Part shown: one piece after another, positions 1 to 6,472 of the stretch | Numbering within the stretch: the first letter of the stretch is position 1 | Layout of the letters: each line of letters begins with the position of its first letter | Assembly: GCA_016934225.1 (NCBI GenBank) | Contig: JAFGTH010000098.1 | Location: forward strand, 1-6,839 | Reading direction: 5' to 3' | Length of the DNA: 6,839 bases | Source of the DNA: Lentisphaerota bacterium | GTDB lineage: Bacteria > Verrucomicrobiota > Kiritimatiellia > UBA8416 > JAFGTH01 | Program-made: the position numbers and the translations under genes | The notes under the pieces: model-generated | Databases searched by the model: none | Told to the model about the DNA's origin: nothing | What the model saw: the letters and a program-made list of their open reading frames with translations, nothing else

Positions 1-1
1 A

Positions 2-115
2 GGAAACAAAAGAGTCATAGAAACCACTGTTTCTCTTCGGCACAAGAAACCTGTTATCATCGGCGGACTTCCGAGCTCACGCGGTAAAATGATCCTGGTT
101 TTTCTGGTTAAGTAG
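2..115 (+). CDS. C-terminal tail of a secretin-like protein (partial, 5' end outside window)
   Basis: An open frame enters from the left edge and ends at TAG 113-115, giving 37 visible residues. They include IETTVSLRHKKPVIIGGL followed by a short hydrophobic strand ending in VFLVK. The pattern of an 'ETTV' strand, a short turn, then 'VIIGGL' resembles the conserved beta-strand pair near the C-terminus of secretin (GspD/PilQ-type) outer-membrane channels. In classical GspD this motif is usually followed by a longer tail; here only about 14 residues remain after GGL, so a divergent secretin or another beta-rich envelope protein is possible. Support comes from context: ExeA-, GspB- and GspE-like genes lie in the same window. 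The stop is 3 nt from the stop of the convergent glycosyltransferase. That the frame is coding is fairly likely; the family assignment is inference from a short fragment. Confidence 0.5.
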   Translation, partial: GNKRVIETTVSLRHKKPVIIGGLPSSRGKMILVFLVK

Positions 116-118
116 TCG

Positions 119-1303
119 TTAAATTTCTCGGAGCGAGTCCATCATTCTCTTTTCAACAGCGTCCCACGAGTACTCGGTCAGAACAAACTCTTTTCCGCAT
201 GCCGCCAATTTGTCACGAAGAGACTGGTTTTCAAGCAACAGTTTCAAGGATTCCTCGAACTCAGGATAGTTCTTAAACCAAAGTCCTCCGTTGCTTCTTT
301 CGCACTGCCACTGCAACACTCTGCCTTTTGCGAATACAAGTGCCGGTGTGCCGGCCATAAACGACTCGATCAGAACTATGCCCAGGCTTTCGTACATGCT
401 GGCATGTACCAACGCCACGGCCCCGGCCATAGCTTCGCGCATTTCGTTAACCGACACAACGCCAAGGTCAATCACATGATCCTTCATGGTATCCGGAGCA
501 TCAATCGTCCCGCTACCGGTGAGAACAAATTTCACATCGAGACCTGTCCTCTTGCGGAAAGCATCCATGTAGTCCAGAAGTAACGGCACACCTTTCATAG
601 CCTCCCGGCGCCCGGAATAAATTACATATGGTGATGTAATGCCATAACGTTCCCGAAACGCTTTGCCGTCCACACTGAATTCGTCAAGCCCCATTCCCAC
701 TACCTTGCATTTTTCCGGCGGCAGATCATAGAGCGATATGGCCAAGTCCATTTCGGGGCCGACGTTGAACATAAATCCACGCACAGATCTAAACATCTTT
801 CGGATAATGCCGAGACGGGCAAACGGCTCATCGTGAAGACAAGGAACCAGTATTGTCTTCTCCGGACAAATCATGCTGGCGTTGAAAGTTATACCGAACA
901 GATATGGCCCGGCAATCACTCTGTCATATTCCCCTTCCCCGCTCCGCAGATGATCGTACAGTGCCAAGCTATTCACGCTGTGGCGCATCCAGATTTCTTC
1001 TTCGGCCGGCGTCACCGGCACTCGGCGTGATATTCTATCCTGCACACTCAGAAAACTGTTTACGTCGCGATCTGCATCTACCGGGAAAAAATGCACGTTG
1101 AGATCGCCGTGCCTGCGCCAGCCTGGTTGCACCACGTTCTGCCATGTAAAATGATCTTTGGCGCAAGTTGTAAGAAAAACAACCTTTTTGCCCGCTGAAG
1201 CCGCGCGTTCAGCAAGGTTCTTCAACAGAGTTTCCGCCCCCCCTACAGCGTCATCTCTGGCAAACCTGGGACTAACGAACGCTATTCTCTCCACTGATGC
1301 CAT
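119..1303 (-). CDS. GT4-type (GT-B fold) glycosyltransferase
   Basis: This encodes a 394-residue cytosolic or membrane-associated retaining glycosyltransferase of the GT4/Glycos_transf_1 type, which transfers a sugar from a nucleotide-sugar donor. The N-terminal Rossmann half opens with a beta strand (IAFVSPRF) and a GGAE turn at residues 21-24. The C-terminal half has a SGRREAMKG segment near 230-238, an FVLTGSGT strand-turn near 259-266, and the family E-x7-E motif ESLGIVLIE with glutamates at 305 and 313. About 394 residues is normal for the family. The start at 1303 is chosen because a strong AAGGAGA ribosome site lies 5 nt upstream (1309-1315 on the minus strand). An ATG six codons further upstream (1321) would place that site inside the coding sequence. 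Donor and acceptor cannot be read from sequence; polysaccharide or glycoconjugate synthesis is likely. It is divergent from the ABC exporter gene, which could export a glycan, but nothing visible proves that link. Confidence 0.93.
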   Translation of the reverse strand: MASVERIAFVSPRFARDDAVGGAETLLKNLAERAASAGKKVVFLTTCAKDHFTWQNVVQPGWRRHGDLNVHFFPVDADRDVNSFLSVQDRISRRVPVTPAEEEIWMRHSVNSLALYDHLRSGEGEYDRVIAGPYLFGITFNASMICPEKTILVPCLHDEPFARLGIIRKMFRSVRGFMFNVGPEMDLAISLYDLPPEKCKVVGMGLDEFSVDGKAFRERYGITSPYVIYSGRREAMKGVPLLLDYMDAFRKRTGLDVKFVLTGSGTIDAPDTMKDHVIDLGVVSVNEMREAMAGAVALVHASMYESLGIVLIESFMAGTPALVFAKGRVLQWQCERSNGGLWFKNYPEFEESLKLLLENQSLRDKLAACGKEFVLTEYSWDAVEKRMMDSLREI

Positions 1304-1444
1304 CTCTATCTCCTTACGCATTAAATGTTATATTCGACCAAACGCTATCGCATTCGGCAAGAGCCAATTCGAATGTTTTACTTTATTCGGATAAAATTTT
1401 GGCTTGGCAAAAAGAATCATAGTTTATAGCATTTTTGCGTAAGA
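1304..1444. promoter_or_regulatory. Divergent intergenic region with candidate promoters for the glycosyltransferase and the ABC/secretion operon
   Basis: This 141-nt AT-rich spacer separates two divergently transcribed genes and should hold both promoters. On the + strand TAAAAT at 1392-1397 is a reasonable -10 with only a weak -35 (TTCGAA, 1368-1373). TTGGCA (1404-1409) with a 17-nt gap to TAGCAT (1427-1432) is an alternative, but it would leave an almost leaderless transcript before ATG 1445. On the minus strand TATAAC (1332-1327) is a possible -10 without a clear -35. These are visual matches to the sigma-70 consensus, and none is compelling by itself. No hairpin or riboswitch was recognised. 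Confidence 0.35.
1309..1315 (-). promoter_or_regulatory. Shine-Dalgarno site deciding the glycosyltransferase start
   Basis: Read on the minus strand the bases are AAGGAGA, a near-perfect anti-16S match. It lies 5 nt before ATG 1303-1301 and inside the six-codon extension that starts at 1321. This favours the shorter protein beginning MASVERI. Confidence 0.8.
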
Positions 1445-2185
1445 ATGAATAAGGCAATTGAAATTGTTGATCTTTCAGTCAAATTTCCATCCCGTGGCGG
1501 TTTTGTCGAAGCCCTGAGCCATATCAATTTTTCAGTCGAAACCGGACAAGTATGCGCGTTCCTTGGACCAAATGGCGCCGGGAAAACAACAACCATTCAT
1601 GTTTTACTCGGTTTTTTAGCGGCTACAGAGGGCATGGCAAAAATATTTGGCGAGGACGTCCGTAAATCAATAGCGCGCCAACGAATAGGTTATCTCGCCG
1701 AACATCCCGACACTTATCGTTTCCTGACGGGACGCGAGGCGTTAAGCATAACAGGGCGTCTTTTCGGCATGACGGGCCGTACCTTACAATCAAACGTCAA
1801 CGCAATCCTGGCGATGCTCGACATGACAAGCGCTGCAAACCGAAAGATTTCCACTTATTCGCGCGGCATGATGCAGAGAATATGCCTTGGTCAGTCGCTG
1901 ATAAACAATCCTGACTTGATTATTCTGGACGAACCAACCGGCGGTCTCGACCCCATAGGAAGAATGAATATCAGAAAGATTATCGGCCGATTGCGTGATG
2001 AAGGCAAAACCATATTCTTTTCATCACATGAATTGTCGGAGGCTGAAACCGTATGCGATCATCTCGTCATAATTTCGTCCGGAAATATTGTCGTTAGTGG
2101 AGCTATTAATAAATTAATTAAACCGGGCGAGAATCTCGAAAAATATTTTATGAAAACAATTCAAACGGCTGCAATCCATGACTAA
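1445..2185 (+). CDS. ABC transporter ATP-binding protein (ABC-2 exporter type)
   Basis: This is a 246-residue cytosolic ATPase subunit that should pair with the membrane protein encoded immediately downstream to form an ABC-2-type exporter. All hallmarks are visible: Walker A GPNGAGKTT at 41-49, a Q-loop position occupied by Glu86 (IGYLAEHP, as often in the CcmA/NatA-like subgroup), signature YSRGMMQR at 138-145 replacing LSGGQ, Walker B LIILDEP at 158-164, D-loop GGLD at 166-169, and the switch histidine His195 in FFSSHE. The C-terminal LEKYFMKTI matches the short 'LE..F' tail common in this subgroup. An in-frame TAG at 1427-1429 leaves ATG 1445 as the first possible start; no strong ribosome site precedes it. 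Its end overlaps the permease gene by 8 nt. Substrate is unknown; lipids, glycans, drugs, ions and envelope components are all exported by relatives. Confidence 0.95.
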   Translation: MNKAIEIVDLSVKFPSRGGFVEALSHINFSVETGQVCAFLGPNGAGKTTTIHVLLGFLAATEGMAKIFGEDVRKSIARQRIGYLAEHPDTYRFLTGREALSITGRLFGMTGRTLQSNVNAILAMLDMTSAANRKISTYSRGMMQRICLGQSLINNPDLIILDEPTGGLDPIGRMNIRKIIGRLRDEGKTIFFSSHELSEAETVCDHLVIISSGNIVVSGAINKLIKPGENLEKYFMKTIQTAAIHD

Positions 2186-2966
2186 AGGCCTGATCATTGC
2201 TGTTACTGTGTGGCTGAAGGTTATCAGAAAAAAGGATGTCTATGTTCTTCTGATCCTGTTAAGCGCTTTATTGTCATGGCTCACAACCATGAACATATTC
2301 GGTTTGGGAGGCACCACCCGCTATGTGTCCGACACCGGTTTGCTGTTGGCATGGTTTCTAGCTTGGATTCTCGCCGTCAATGTCAGCGCACGTGAGCTCC
2401 CGGAAGAAGAGAACAGGGGTACAATTTTTTCTCTTCTCGCCAAACCAATAACCAGGGCCGAATTGATTATCGGAAAATGGCTCGGCGCATGGACTGTTGT
2501 CTGCACGGCAAACGCTGTGTTCTACCTGGCCATCTGGGCAATAGTTGCAGTCAAAAGCGGCTATATTGATCCTTCAGCCATGATCCAAGGCTTTGTTCTT
2601 CATTGTTTCGCGCTTGCGATCATAACAGCCATCGGCATTGCGTTTTCAACTCGAATGAACTTCGATGCTGCAGCAACCATATCGTTCGTCTTCACTGGCG
2701 CTTCATTACTTCTTTTGCCTCGCATTCCCGAATTTGCCGTAAAAGAAAAAGGATTACGCGCCGTGGTTATGTCCTTGATTTACCACGGTTTACCCCATTT
2801 CGACATCCTGGACATGAGACAACGAATTGTACACGATTATGGCCCGGTAGATGTTTCAACAATGGCTGCGTTAGTTATATATGCCATGTTGTTAACCGTG
2901 TTTTTTCTTGTCATTGCGTGGTTGGCTTACCGCAAGAAATTGTTCTCTCGAAGCGAGTTGATGTGA
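2178..2966 (+). CDS. ABC-2-type transporter permease
   Basis: This is a 262-residue polytopic inner-membrane protein, the likely transmembrane partner of the upstream ATPase. About six hydrophobic helices are visible, near residues 20-37, 53-71, 101-125, 135-156, 164-181 and 229-250. Between helices 2 and 3 lies an amphipathic cytosolic segment, ELPEEENRGTIFSLLAKP followed by ITRAELIIGKWLG (73-103). This matches the 'E..rGTi..ll..P..R.e...gK' pattern characteristic of ABC-2 permeases of the NosY/GldF-like kind. The size is typical. ATG 2178 overlaps the ATPase stop by 8 nt, indicating translational coupling, and the gene ends in ATGTGA, overlapping the next GTG start. A homodimer with two ATPase subunits is the expected architecture, since no second permease is present. 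Transport direction (export) is inferred from the family; the substrate cannot be read. Confidence 0.9.
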   Translation: MTKGLIIAVTVWLKVIRKKDVYVLLILLSALLSWLTTMNIFGLGGTTRYVSDTGLLLAWFLAWILAVNVSARELPEEENRGTIFSLLAKPITRAELIIGKWLGAWTVVCTANAVFYLAIWAIVAVKSGYIDPSAMIQGFVLHCFALAIITAIGIAFSTRMNFDAAATISFVFTGASLLLLPRIPEFAVKEKGLRAVVMSLIYHGLPHFDILDMRQRIVHDYGPVDVSTMAALVIYAMLLTVFFLVIAWLAYRKKLFSRSELM

Positions 2967-3841
2967 TAAACAACGATCACTGCAAATCGAGAATATGTAT
3001 GGCAGGCATCATAGCGGTGCTATGGATATGTGTTTTCACATTGTCTTGTGTCATATACACAAATTCATTGGCCGAACAATCGCGAACCGGCAGGTCTTTA
3101 TCCAAAGAATTATTGTACGCCGGCAAAATTGCGCTCAGCGCTCACTTTTACGATAAAGCCGACACTTACTTTCATAAAGGCGTAGAACATATAAAGAAAA
3201 GAACCTTCGAAAACAGCATTTTTAGCTCGTTTCACGACATTATTCACCCGCAAAAACACCGTCATCTCGAAGGCAAATCAATTGATGAAATTATGCCGTG
3301 GCTTCGAATGGCAACGCAAGCCGATTCTCATCACGTTGAAGCATATTTGGTTGCAGCTTTCTGGCTCGCATCAGAAGGAAACCGGATTGATCTTGCGCAT
3401 ACCGTCCTGACAGAAGCGCGAATAAACAATCCGAACAACTATGAAATTCGTTTGGCTCAGGCTCGGCTTTATCTAAGACAAGGGTTGGAATCGGAAGCCA
3501 TGCGTGAAACGGAAGCCGGCTTGCGCCTGTGGCCAGGTTATAACGATCCAAACTCTCGTGACATCAAGCTCGATAAAGCCAGTCTATTATTCTACCAAGC
3601 GCTTCTACTCGAAAAAAGAGGCCATATCCCTGAAGCAATTCTTGCATTCCGACAGATCCTGGACATATTTCCAGAAAGAACCCACATAAAGAACCGAATT
3701 CGCGAACTTGAAGAATACGGTCAAGCTTCTTTGTTGCCCTCTAATCTTCTAGATGTTAGTCTTAGCAATGATATGGCACATGGGAAGAAATCGTGCCGAC
3801 GTGATGGTCATAATCATCACGATCATGATCATGCGGAGTGA
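2963..3841 (+). CDS. Membrane-anchored TPR-like protein with His/Asp-rich C-terminal tail
   Basis: No specific family is recognised for this 292-residue protein. A short basic N-terminus is followed by one transmembrane helix (about 12-33), suggesting an anchor with the bulk outside the cytoplasm. The rest is helical with TPR-like repeats at roughly 115-148, 149-183 and 205-245 (for example ASLLFYQALLLEKRG followed by EAILAFRQILDIFPE). The tail 271-292 holds six histidines, four aspartates and one cysteine (GHNHHDHDHAE at the end), a metal-binding-like composition; more histidines cluster at 91-114. GTG 2963 is chosen because it overlaps the permease stop by 4 nt (GTGA) and supplies Lys8 and Arg10 before the helix. 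ATG 2999 is the alternative but begins right at the helix. The frame stays open upstream to 2603, but that stretch is antisense-free shadow of the permease. It probably works with the exporter; the function is unknown. Confidence 0.8.
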   Translation: MINNDHCKSRICMAGIIAVLWICVFTLSCVIYTNSLAEQSRTGRSLSKELLYAGKIALSAHFYDKADTYFHKGVEHIKKRTFENSIFSSFHDIIHPQKHRHLEGKSIDEIMPWLRMATQADSHHVEAYLVAAFWLASEGNRIDLAHTVLTEARINNPNNYEIRLAQARLYLRQGLESEAMRETEAGLRLWPGYNDPNSRDIKLDKASLLFYQALLLEKRGHIPEAILAFRQILDIFPERTHIKNRIRELEEYGQASLLPSNLLDVSLSNDMAHGKKSCRRDGHNHHDHDHAE

Positions 3842-3867
3842 TCAGTGACTAACGGTAATAAGAGAAC

Positions 3868-4677
3868 ATGTACTTAGAATTTTTCGGTCTAAACGAGTTC
3901 CCTTTTAACATCACTCCCGACCCCCGTTTCCTTTATTTCGCCCCACATCACAGAGAGGCATATGATCACCTCATGTATGGAATCAAAAACCGAAAGGGTT
4001 TTATTGAATTAACAGGTGAAGTGGGTTCAGGAAAAACCACTCTTTGCCGCGCCGTTCTGGCGAACTTGGGAAGCGACGTGGAAACAGCTCTAATTCTAAA
4101 TCCTTCGTTAACCGAAACACAATTACTACGGGCCTTGTTAAACGATTTCGGGCTGGATGCATCAGGACGCGACAGACTCGCATATATCGAAAAACTGAAC
4201 GTTTTTCTCCTGGAAAAGAGTCGAGAAGGCACAAATGTAGCTCTTGTAATAGACGAAGCCCAAGATCTGTCGCCTCAAGTAATGGAACAGGTTCGACTGC
4301 TGTCAAATCTTGAGACAGATCAACACAAATTGATCCAGATAGTCATGTGCGGGCAGCCGGAATTAAAAAAAAGGCTCTCCAGACCGGACCTTCGGCAGCT
4401 CAGACAACGAATTACAGTCAGATATCATATCCCGCCCTTGACACAACAGGATACCATGATGTATATCCGACACCGTCTATGGGTAGCAGGTTCAAACGAT
4501 AGTATAATTTTTGATCAGGGAGCGGTGCGCGAAGTGTACAGATACTCCAAAGGCGGGCCGCGTTTGATCAATGCAGTTTGTGATAACGCGTTGTTAGCCG
4601 GTTATGTGGTCAGAACAAGAAATATAGACACCCGCTGCGTACGAAAAGCTATTCGGCAATTGGAGGGGGCTACATGA
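3868..4677 (+). CDS. ExeA/GspA-like AAA+ ATPase of type II secretion / pilus assembly
   Basis: This 269-residue AAA+ ATPase belongs to the ExeA/GspA group, whose members act with GspB at the inner membrane and cell wall to assemble or position the secretin. The N-terminus MYLEFFGLNEFPFNITPDP, then FLYFAPHHREAYDHLMYGI, is the classic family signature. Walker A GEVGSGKTT spans 50-58 and Walker B VALVIDEAQD spans 124-133. GQPEL at 162-166 fits the sensor-1 region, LRQRI at 178-182 the arginine-finger area, and GGPRLIN at 229-235 the sensor-2 motif. It is about half the length of Aeromonas ExeA and stops after the AAA+ lid, so the transmembrane and peptidoglycan-binding region of full ExeA is absent; many family members are short like this. 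No good Shine-Dalgarno is visible before ATG 3868. It lies 26 nt after the TPR gene and overlaps the GspB-like gene by 4 nt. Confidence 0.92.
   Translation: MYLEFFGLNEFPFNITPDPRFLYFAPHHREAYDHLMYGIKNRKGFIELTGEVGSGKTTLCRAVLANLGSDVETALILNPSLTETQLLRALLNDFGLDASGRDRLAYIEKLNVFLLEKSREGTNVALVIDEAQDLSPQVMEQVRLLSNLETDQHKLIQIVMCGQPELKKRLSRPDLRQLRQRITVRYHIPPLTQQDTMMYIRHRLWVAGSNDSIIFDQGAVREVYRYSKGGPRLINAVCDNALLAGYVVRTRNIDTRCVRKAIRQLEGAT
4662..4666 (+). promoter_or_regulatory. Strong Shine-Dalgarno for the GspB-like gene
   Basis: GGAGG (within GGAGGGGG, 4662-4669) sits 7 nt before ATG 4674, inside the end of the ExeA-like gene. With the ATGA stop/start overlap it points to coupled but also independently strong initiation of the GspB-like protein. 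Confidence 0.75.
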
Positions 4678-5450
4678 GTTTGATTCAAGAAGCGCTTAGA
4701 AGGCAACAGGAAGAAGCTGGAGAAATCGAACCTCAGGCATCACCACCGCCGGTACAAGACCCGCGTCCCCCAATGCCAACGCCGTCTCAAAGCAGTAAAC
4801 CGCCAACTCTCGCTTCTCCAGAACTACCACCTCCGGTTCCAAATGTTCCGCCCCCATTGGCGCCAACGGAATCATACAACTCGACCTCAACGCCTGGATC
4901 AACAGTTGAATTGGCTGAGCCAACTAAGCAAAAACCCCCAATACTCATGTTGACCGGAGTAATTCTCAGCATTCTACTTCTGGCCGGCATTGGCATATGG
5001 GCGGCAATATATCTTTTCAACCTAACTGATGTCGCAAACGTCGCTCCAACCGACAACGTCGTCGAAGTAACGCCAGAAACAAAAGACAAAACTCCCGTTT
5101 CCGATACGCCACCACCACCCGCTCCGAGCGCTCCAGCGGAAGATGTAAAAGTCGTAACGCCGGTAATCGCTGAGACAGATACCGGGGCAATAGTAAAAGA
5201 CAAATACGATTACGGGAAAGAAGAAGAAGAACCGGTTGTACAACCGGCTAATAGTGTTGTTTGGCCTATGCTCACGCTTTCAGGAGTGGTGGGAAAAGGA
5301 TCAAACGGATCCGTTATTCTCAATAACGAGATTGTCGGCGTAGGCGAATATATTGACGGAGTCAAAGTTGTCTCGCTGGGATATAGGGAAGTGACACTTG
5401 AATATGAAGGACAACAACAGACAATCAAGCAAGGCAACTCTACTCAATAG
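4674..5450 (+). CDS. GspB-like type II secretion inner-membrane protein
   Basis: This 258-residue single-pass protein resembles ExeB/GspB, the partner of ExeA. The N-terminus MSLIQEALRRQQEE matches the short amphipathic cytosolic helix typical of GspB ('MSLI..ALR..'). Residues 22-64 are a proline-rich cytosolic linker. One transmembrane helix lies at about 90-115 (ILMLTGVILSILLLAGIGIW). A second proline/acidic linker (about 116-195) extends into the periplasm. The C-terminal domain, from Trp197 to about residue 254, has the family pattern WPMLTLSGVVGKG, then NGSVILNNEIVGVGEYIDGV and a final VTLEYEGQQQTIKQG strand. By analogy with ExeAB and OutB, this domain contacts the secretin or peptidoglycan and helps the channel multimerise. 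The start is fixed by a strong ribosome site and the 4-nt overlap with the ATPase gene. It is the last gene of the + strand cluster, facing a convergent gene 33 nt away. Confidence 0.88.
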   Translation: MSLIQEALRRQQEEAGEIEPQASPPPVQDPRPPMPTPSQSSKPPTLASPELPPPVPNVPPPLAPTESYNSTSTPGSTVELAEPTKQKPPILMLTGVILSILLLAGIGIWAAIYLFNLTDVANVAPTDNVVEVTPETKDKTPVSDTPPPPAPSAPAEDVKVVTPVIAETDTGAIVKDKYDYGKEEEEPVVQPANSVVWPMLTLSGVVGKGSNGSVILNNEIVGVGEYIDGVKVVSLGYREVTLEYEGQQQTIKQGNSTQ

Positions 5451-5460
5451 TCCGCAATAG

Positions 5461-5474
5461 ATGCGCAATCGCAT
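5461..5474. terminator. Weak hairpin between convergent genes, possible terminator
   Basis: ATGCG (5461-5465) and CGCAT (5470-5474) can pair around a CAAT loop in the 33-nt gap between the two stop codons. The five-base-pair stem is short and has no clean T-tract on either side, so this is only a tentative bidirectional terminator. Confidence 0.2.
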
Positions 5475-5483
5475 TAATCCTCA

Positions 5484-6371
5484 TTATTTACCGGCAAGAA
5501 TGTTTTTGATTTTCTCGACCCCACGATCAAATTCCTGTGGAACTGTCATGTAAAAATGACAACTGCGACCTGTGGCGGTTTCAACATCCTTCCGTAACTG
5601 GGCGTCATAAGGATTCATAACCACAACCAGCGCGTGATTACAGATCATATCAAAAACCAAGGCGCCGCGTTGTATAATAAAATCAATTGGCAGGGCCTTT
5701 GCGCATTCTTCCAACATTTCAAAACTGGCTATTGAAATGATCGGAGTACCGCACTGTTTTGCAACACGTCCAATTATCCGCTCCAGTCCTGGAAACGATC
5801 TATGCTCCAAAACATGAAGAACGGACACAGGCACCGATATCTCTCCCGCGGACAGCTCCGTTAAATCCTGCACGACGCTCGCATACTCTTCCTGATTGAG
5901 TTCGTTTGCCTCCATCAGGTTCCATGCAAATGACAACTCATCAGCCATATTAAAAGTGGATCGCACATTTGTAGTGCGCGATGCTTCGACTTTCTTGCTC
6001 GGCGTTTTTTCGTCTTTTCCCGGCTTGCCATTTGATTCCTTCTCTACAGACTGAGATGAAGACTGATCTAAAGATTCCTGCCGAATACGATCGAGCAGTT
6101 TTTTTGCCTCTTGATCGTCAGTCGCAAATTTCTGCAATCGTTCGGTTAATTCCTGCGCAGCAACATGATTGTCTTCAGCCAGAAAAACATTGCCCAGCCT
6201 TATGAGATATTCCTTTGCTTTTACATGATCTCCAATTTGCTCATAGGCGTGAGACAAAGCCTCCAGCGAAGCCTGATCCTCCGGCATTGCTTCCAGAATC
6301 TGTTCAAAAGCGGATATGGCGCTCCATACCTCTTCTTCCAGATTTGGTTCTTTATCAGCTTTCCTGGTCAT
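5484..6371 (-). CDS. TPR protein with a C-terminal GspE N-domain-like (MshEN/T2SSE_N) region
   Basis: This 295-residue soluble protein has no signal peptide or membrane helix. Residues 10-98 form TPR-like helices (WSAISAFEQILEAMPED, LEALSHAYEQIGDHVKAKEY). Residues 99-140 are a polar, Ser/Lys/Glu-rich linker. Residues 141-293 resemble the regulatory N-terminal domain of GspE/PilB/MshE ATPases: a helical 'FAWNLMEANELNQEEY' start, then FIIQRGALVFDMICNHALVV, VMNPYDAQLRKDVETATG and a final helix. This parallels the 'P....g..L.vAm.dP.d......l...tG' pattern of that domain. No Walker motifs or ATPase domain follow. MshE-type domains can bind cyclic-di-GMP, but the long arginine-containing MshEN binding motifs are not evident here. 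The gene is divergent from a GspE/PilB-type ATPase, so a role as adaptor or regulator of that machine is inferred. ATG 6371 is the first start in frame; its ribosome site is weak. Confidence 0.8.
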   Translation of the reverse strand: MTRKADKEPNLEEEVWSAISAFEQILEAMPEDQASLEALSHAYEQIGDHVKAKEYLIRLGNVFLAEDNHVAAQELTERLQKFATDDQEAKKLLDRIRQESLDQSSSQSVEKESNGKPGKDEKTPSKKVEASRTTNVRSTFNMADELSFAWNLMEANELNQEEYASVVQDLTELSAGEISVPVSVLHVLEHRSFPGLERIIGRVAKQCGTPIISIASFEMLEECAKALPIDFIIQRGALVFDMICNHALVVVMNPYDAQLRKDVETATGRSCHFYMTVPQEFDRGVEKIKNILAGK

Positions 6372-6424
6372 ATGAAGTCATCTACGCAAGCGTCAAGTAT
6401 ACATGGGTAATGCAATCTCTTTTA

Positions 6425-6454
6425 ATATTAGACGTTATGATAAGGGAAAGTCAA
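6425..6454 (-). promoter_or_regulatory. Candidate sigma-70 promoter for the TPR-MshEN-like gene
   Basis: Read on the minus strand, TTGACT (6454-6449) and TAATAT (6430-6425) are separated by 18 nt. The -35 matches consensus at five of six bases and the -10 at four. Transcription would begin near 6418, about 47 nt before ATG 6371. This is a visual consensus match only. Confidence 0.45.
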
Positions 6455-6466
6455 TGGTCTCTTGCC

Positions 6467-6472
6467 TATAAT
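6467..6472 (+). promoter_or_regulatory. Perfect -10 hexamer TATAAT upstream of the GspE-type ATPase
   Basis: TATAAT is exact, with TTGCC just before it. No good -35 sits at the right distance, so any promoter would rely on the -10 and flanking bases or on an activator. A start near 6479 would leave an untranslated leader of about 80 nt before ATG 6560. An alternative closer promoter is TTGACG (6511-6516) with CATATT (6535-6540) at an 18-nt gap. Confidence 0.4.

Noticed and set aside
2603..2962. The upstream part of the long open frame that continues into the TPR gene
   Set aside because: It lies wholly within the permease in another frame, and its translation is Cys/His/Arg-rich without domain character. 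The real start is near GTG 2963 (or ATG 2999).
3003..3029. Possible lipoprotein signal (Cys near the end of the hydrophobic helix of the TPR protein)
   Set aside because: The residues before the Cys read T-L-S, which does not fit the usual lipobox with Leu, Val or Ile at -3; a plain membrane anchor is more likely.
3795..3841. Palindromic GATCATGATC run as a possible hairpin or operator
   Set aside because: It is explained by alternating His and Asp codons (CAT/GAT) in the His-rich tail, and no T-tract follows.
4001..4306. Minus-strand open frame of 101 codons
   Set aside because: It is antisense to the Walker A-Walker B core of the ExeA-like ATPase, with no recognisable domain and no ribosome site considered credible.
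4787..5203. Minus-strand open frame of 138 codons rich in Gly, Ser and Thr
   Set aside because: It is antisense to the proline-rich linkers of the GspB-like gene; the glycine-rich composition is the complement of proline codons.
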